This document shows positions 61,730 through 64,000 of a stretch of 64,000 nt of DNA, one piece after another. Within the stretch, counting starts at the first letter, position 1; every line of letters starts with the position of its first letter. The notes beneath the pieces were generated by a model. The model was not told the DNA's origin. It saw nothing but the letters and a program-made list of their open reading frames with translations, and made no database searches. Location: positions 115,977-179,976 of the forward strand of contig NZ_KE386871.1 of the NCBI RefSeq assembly GCF_000429265.1, written 5' to 3'. The DNA comes from Actinomyces gerencseriae DSM 6844 (GTDB lineage Bacteria; Actinomycetota; Actinomycetes; Actinomycetales; Actinomycetaceae). The position numbers and the translations under genes are program-made.

Positions 61730-62539
61730 ATGGCCCGCGGAATGATCTCCATGCCCCCCTTCGTACGAGCACCGCGTCCGCTGACGGCCCCCGAGCGGGT
61801 CGAGCTCACGGCCTCCCAGCGGGCGACGACCCACATGGCGGCGTCCCTGCTGCTGGACTACCCGGTCGAGGACTCCCTGAGCGCGCGCCTGGAGGCGGTC
61901 ACCGCCGCCCTGGTCGGCCCCGAGGCCCCGCCCGCGGCGGTGGCCGCCCCCGTCGAGGAGTTCATGGCCACGGCCCGCTCCTGGGGGGAGCGCGTCCTGG
62001 CGGAGCACTACGTGGAGACCTTCGACCGGCGCCGGCGCTGCTGCCTGTACCTGACCTACTACGCGGTGGGCGACACCCGTCACCGCGGGGCGGCGCTGCT
62101 GGCCTTCAAGCAGGCGCTCGCGGCGGCCGGCTACGAGTTGACGACCGACGAGCTGCCCGACTACCTGCCGGTGGTGCTGGAGCTCTCCGCGCGCAGCGGC
62201 GATGAGATCGCGCAGACTCTGCTGTCGAGTCATCGCGAGGGCATCGAGGTGCTGCGCAGCGCACTCGTCGACGCCGGATCCCCCTACTCCCGCCTCGTGG
62301 AGGCGGTCTCCATGACCCTGCCCGAGATCGACGCCGCCACCGCCGACCGGGTACGGGCGCTGGTGGCGGCCGGGCCCCCCGTCGAGACCGTCGGGGTGAC
62401 CGACACGCTGCCCTTCCCCTCCGCGCCGGTCGCTCCGATCGGCGCGGCGGCCGGCATCATCGCCAACCCCGCCGACCCCGTCCATTCCGTTCCTCCCGCG
62501 GCACCCGCCCGGAGCAACTCCCAGGAGCCCCGATCATGA
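61730..62539 (+). CDS. narJ: Nitrate reductase assembly chaperone NarJ
   Basis: 269 residues, soluble TorD-like chaperone that holds NarG until the cofactor is inserted and is not part of the final enzyme. ASLLLDYPVEDSLSARLEAV, EHYVETFDRRRRCCLYLTYY (the Y/H-VxTFD-xRRRxxLYLTYY signature), and ELPDYLPVVLELSA are conserved. The C-terminal 45 residues are Ala/Pro-rich. ATG 61730 lies just after narH (3-base gap); ATG 61742 is an alternative. Overlaps narI by 4 bases. Confidence 0.95.
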   Translation: MARGMISMPPFVRAPRPLTAPERVELTASQRATTHMAASLLLDYPVEDSLSARLEAVTAALVGPEAPPAAVAAPVEEFMATARSWGERVLAEHYVETFDRRRRCCLYLTYYAVGDTRHRGAALLAFKQALAAAGYELTTDELPDYLPVVLELSARSGDEIAQTLLSSHREGIEVLRSALVDAGSPYSRLVEAVSMTLPEIDAATADRVRALVAAGPPVETVGVTDTLPFPSAPVAPIGAAAGIIANPADPVHSVPPAAPARSNSQEPRS

Positions 62540-63330
62540 GCGCCTTCGAGCAGTACGTCCTGTGGATCGCTCTGCCGTACGCATCGCTCCTCCTCCTGGG
62601 CGCCGGCCTGGTGTGGCGCTACCGCAACGACCAGTTCGGCTGGACGAGCCGGTCCTCCCAGTGGAACGAGTCGCGGATCCTGCGCTGGTCCTCCCCGCTG
62701 TTCCATCTCGGCATCCTGCTCGTGGCCGCCGGCCACGGCATGGGCCTGGGGGTCCCCAAGGCCTGGACCGAGGCGGCCGGCATCCCCGAGCACATCTACC
62801 ATCTCATGGCGGTCGTTCCCGGCACGCTGGCCGGCGTCATGACGCTGACGGGTCTGGGCGGCCTGCTCTACCGGCGCATCGTGATCAAGTCGGTGCGCCT
62901 GGCGACGACGACCAACGACAGGATCATGTACGTCCTCCTGCTCGTGCCGATCTGCCTGGGGGCGTGGGCGACGGTCTCCACCCAGCTGCTGGGGGGTCTG
63001 CACGGCGGCTACGACTACCGCGAGACCATCAGCCCGTGGTTCCGCTCGATCCTCCTGCTGAACCCGCGGCCCGAACTCATGGCGGACGTGCCGACGGCGT
63101 TCAAGCTGCACATCGTGGCCGGCCTGCTGCTCTTCGCCATCTGGCCCTTCACCCGGCTGGTCCACGTCGTGAGCGCGCCCCTGGGCTACGTGACCCGACC
63201 CTACGTCGTCTACCGCTCGCGGACGGGCGCGACGGCGACCACCGCTCCGCGCCGCGGATGGGGGCCCGTGCGCACCCAGGGCACCGGCAACCAGGGCTCC
63301 GACGACGTCGCCCCCTCGCAAGGGGCCTGA
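62536..63330 (+). CDS. narI: Respiratory nitrate reductase gamma subunit (cytochrome b)
   Basis: 264 residues, five membrane helices, two b-type hemes; takes electrons from menaquinol. SSPLFHLGILLVAAGHGMG carries two heme histidines and FKLHIVAGLLLFAIWPFTRL plus VHVVS the others. The C-terminal 40 residues (after YVTRPYVVYRSR) are a hydrophilic tail. ATG 62536 overlaps narJ; AGGAGCCC precedes it. At the end of the gene GCCCC...GGGGC could form a weak hairpin (63308-63325). Modest gap of 305 bases to modA follows. Confidence 0.96.
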   Translation: MSAFEQYVLWIALPYASLLLLGAGLVWRYRNDQFGWTSRSSQWNESRILRWSSPLFHLGILLVAAGHGMGLGVPKAWTEAAGIPEHIYHLMAVVPGTLAGVMTLTGLGGLLYRRIVIKSVRLATTTNDRIMYVLLLVPICLGAWATVSTQLLGGLHGGYDYRETISPWFRSILLLNPRPELMADVPTAFKLHIVAGLLLFAIWPFTRLVHVVSAPLGYVTRPYVVYRSRTGATATTAPRRGWGPVRTQGTGNQGSDDVAPSQGA

Positions 63331-63357
63331 CCCCGCCGCGGACGCCCCCTCCTCGCC

Positions 63358-63413
63358 GAGATCGGTCCGGTTCCGCGCCGAGATCGGTCCAGTTCCGGCT
63401 CGAGATCGGTCCG
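63358..63413 (+). repeat. Dispersed 22-base repeat, locus 4
   Basis: Three units start at 63358, 63380 and 63402 (GAGATCGGTCCGGTTCCGC, GAGATCGGTCCAGTTCCGG, GAGATCGGTCCGG), exactly 22 bases apart. They fill the start of the 305-base narI-modA gap. The rest of the gap (63414-63635) should hold the modA promoter; CACTATCC (about 63520) is a candidate -10 region. No riboswitch-like motif was recognised. Confidence 0.8.
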
Positions 63414-63635
63414 GCGACGCCCTCATCGGTGGGGCGCTGCGAACCGCCGCAATCTTCGGGCACCCAACATCATGGTCTTCTCCCTCCGCCCGCACCGTGC
63501 GATCCTGGACCGACCAGCCACTATCCATGACCCGACCATGGCATCCACGGCCCGACGCCGAGTCGGCACCGACCAGCGCCCGGTCGGCCGGGGCGGGCTC
63601 CCCCGCAACGGAGCCCCTGACGAAAGGACCCGCTC

Positions 63636-64000
63636 ATGCGCGTCCGCCGCCGCGCAGCCCTCACCGTCGTCGCCCTCCTATCCGCCATCTCACTGGCGGC
63701 CTGCGGCGGCTCGCCCTCCCGGAGCTCCACCGGGGCATCCTCCGACGACGCCGCCTCCGGCGCGGTCAGCGGTGAGATCACTGTCTTCGCGGCCGCCTCG
63801 CTGCAGAAGGCCTACGAGGAGATCAGCACCTCCTTCCAGGAGGCCAACCCCGGATCCTCCGTCACCTTCGACTTCCAGGGCTCCCAGGACCTCGTCTCCA
63901 ACCTGGCCGAGGGCTCGACGGCCGACGTGCTGGCCACCGCGGACACCAGGACCATGGACGACGCCGCCGGCGGAGGGCTCGTGGGCGAGCAGCGGGAGTT
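63636..64000 (+). CDS. modA: Molybdate ABC transporter substrate-binding lipoprotein, N-terminal part
   Basis: First 121 residues; the gene continues past the right edge. Residues 1-23 are a lipoprotein signal (RVRRRAALTVVALLSAISLA, then AC with the lipidated Cys in the lipobox LAAC). GEITVFAAASLQKAYEEIST is the classic ModA opening (xxVFAAASLxxAxxEI), with the serine that binds the oxyanion, then VTFDFQGSQDLVSNLAEGST and ADVLATAD. It captures molybdate outside the membrane for the NarG cofactor pathway. ATG 63636 follows GAAAGGA. A modBC permease/ATPase would be expected next. Confidence 0.93.
   Translation, partial: MRVRRRAALTVVALLSAISLAACGGSPSRSSTGASSDDAASGAVSGEITVFAAASLQKAYEEISTSFQEANPGSSVTFDFQGSQDLVSNLAEGSTADVLATADTRTMDDAAGGGLVGEQRE

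Overview
The window is about 70+ percent G+C and its coding content points to an Actinomycetota bacterium, most likely of the Actinomyces/Actinomycetaceae type. The evidence is the fused 2-oxoglutarate decarboxylase (kgd/odhA), the Pup ligase system, SigR with a zinc anti-sigma factor, the 24-residue ribosomal protein bL37, monomeric isocitrate dehydrogenase, and many GTG or leaderless starts placed 6 bases after a TAnnnT -10 box. The taxonomic call is an inference; there is no rRNA in the window.

Layout. 1-8.0 kb: the argS-lysA-hom amino-acid group on the minus strand, split by a three-gene ECF-type ABC importer (S, fused A-A, T) behind a promoter with a 19-base palindrome, plus a small membrane gene and an MFS transporter remnant. 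8.2-9.9 kb: an NRAMP metal transporter and tRNA-Arg(CCG). 10.0-13.4 kb: a lower-GC remnant island next to the tRNA, with a repressor-like HTH gene whose 3' end runs antisense into the tRNA, an excisionase-like gene, a truncated replication-type gene, and a minus-strand cassette around a 45-residue peptide gene that looks like a daptide-class RiPP precursor. Its ABC ATPase is frameshifted and its outermost genes are cut. 13.4-21 kb: a conserved small protein, carboxylesterase, glycerophosphodiester phosphodiesterase, M23 peptidase and two CBS-domain membrane proteins. 21-31 kb: a frameshifted small gene, kgd, an SGNH-like protein without its serine, a LysR pseudogene, NADAR protein, bL37, rsrA-sigR and DoxX. 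31-36 kb: icd, aroA, rsgA, GNAT.

36.8-64 kb is dominated by nitrogen-oxide respiration and its cofactor: a leaderless HTH regulator, a copper nitrite reductase (nirK) with an extra N-terminal cupredoxin domain, two coupled polytopic membrane proteins, DUF2249, then moaA, moaD, moaE, moeA, moaC, mobA, moaB, narK, narGHJI and the start of modA. The molybdenum-cofactor genes supply narG, modA would supply molybdate, narK moves nitrate/nitrite, and NirK reduces the nitrite that NarGHI produces. The arc-dop-pup-pafA cluster sits between moaC and mobA, with no proteasome core genes (prcBA) between pup and pafA; pup-pafA-mobA overlap by 4 bases each.

Scattered through intergenic space is a 22-base-period repeat starting GAGATCGGT (four loci), and several 3'-flanking regions carry pairs of near-identical 20-28 base direct repeats spaced 52-63 bases. 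The best candidates for something undescribed are the degraded daptide-like locus, the narK leader (a 61-codon ORF coupled to narK with a hairpin inside it), and the nirK-membrane-protein operon.
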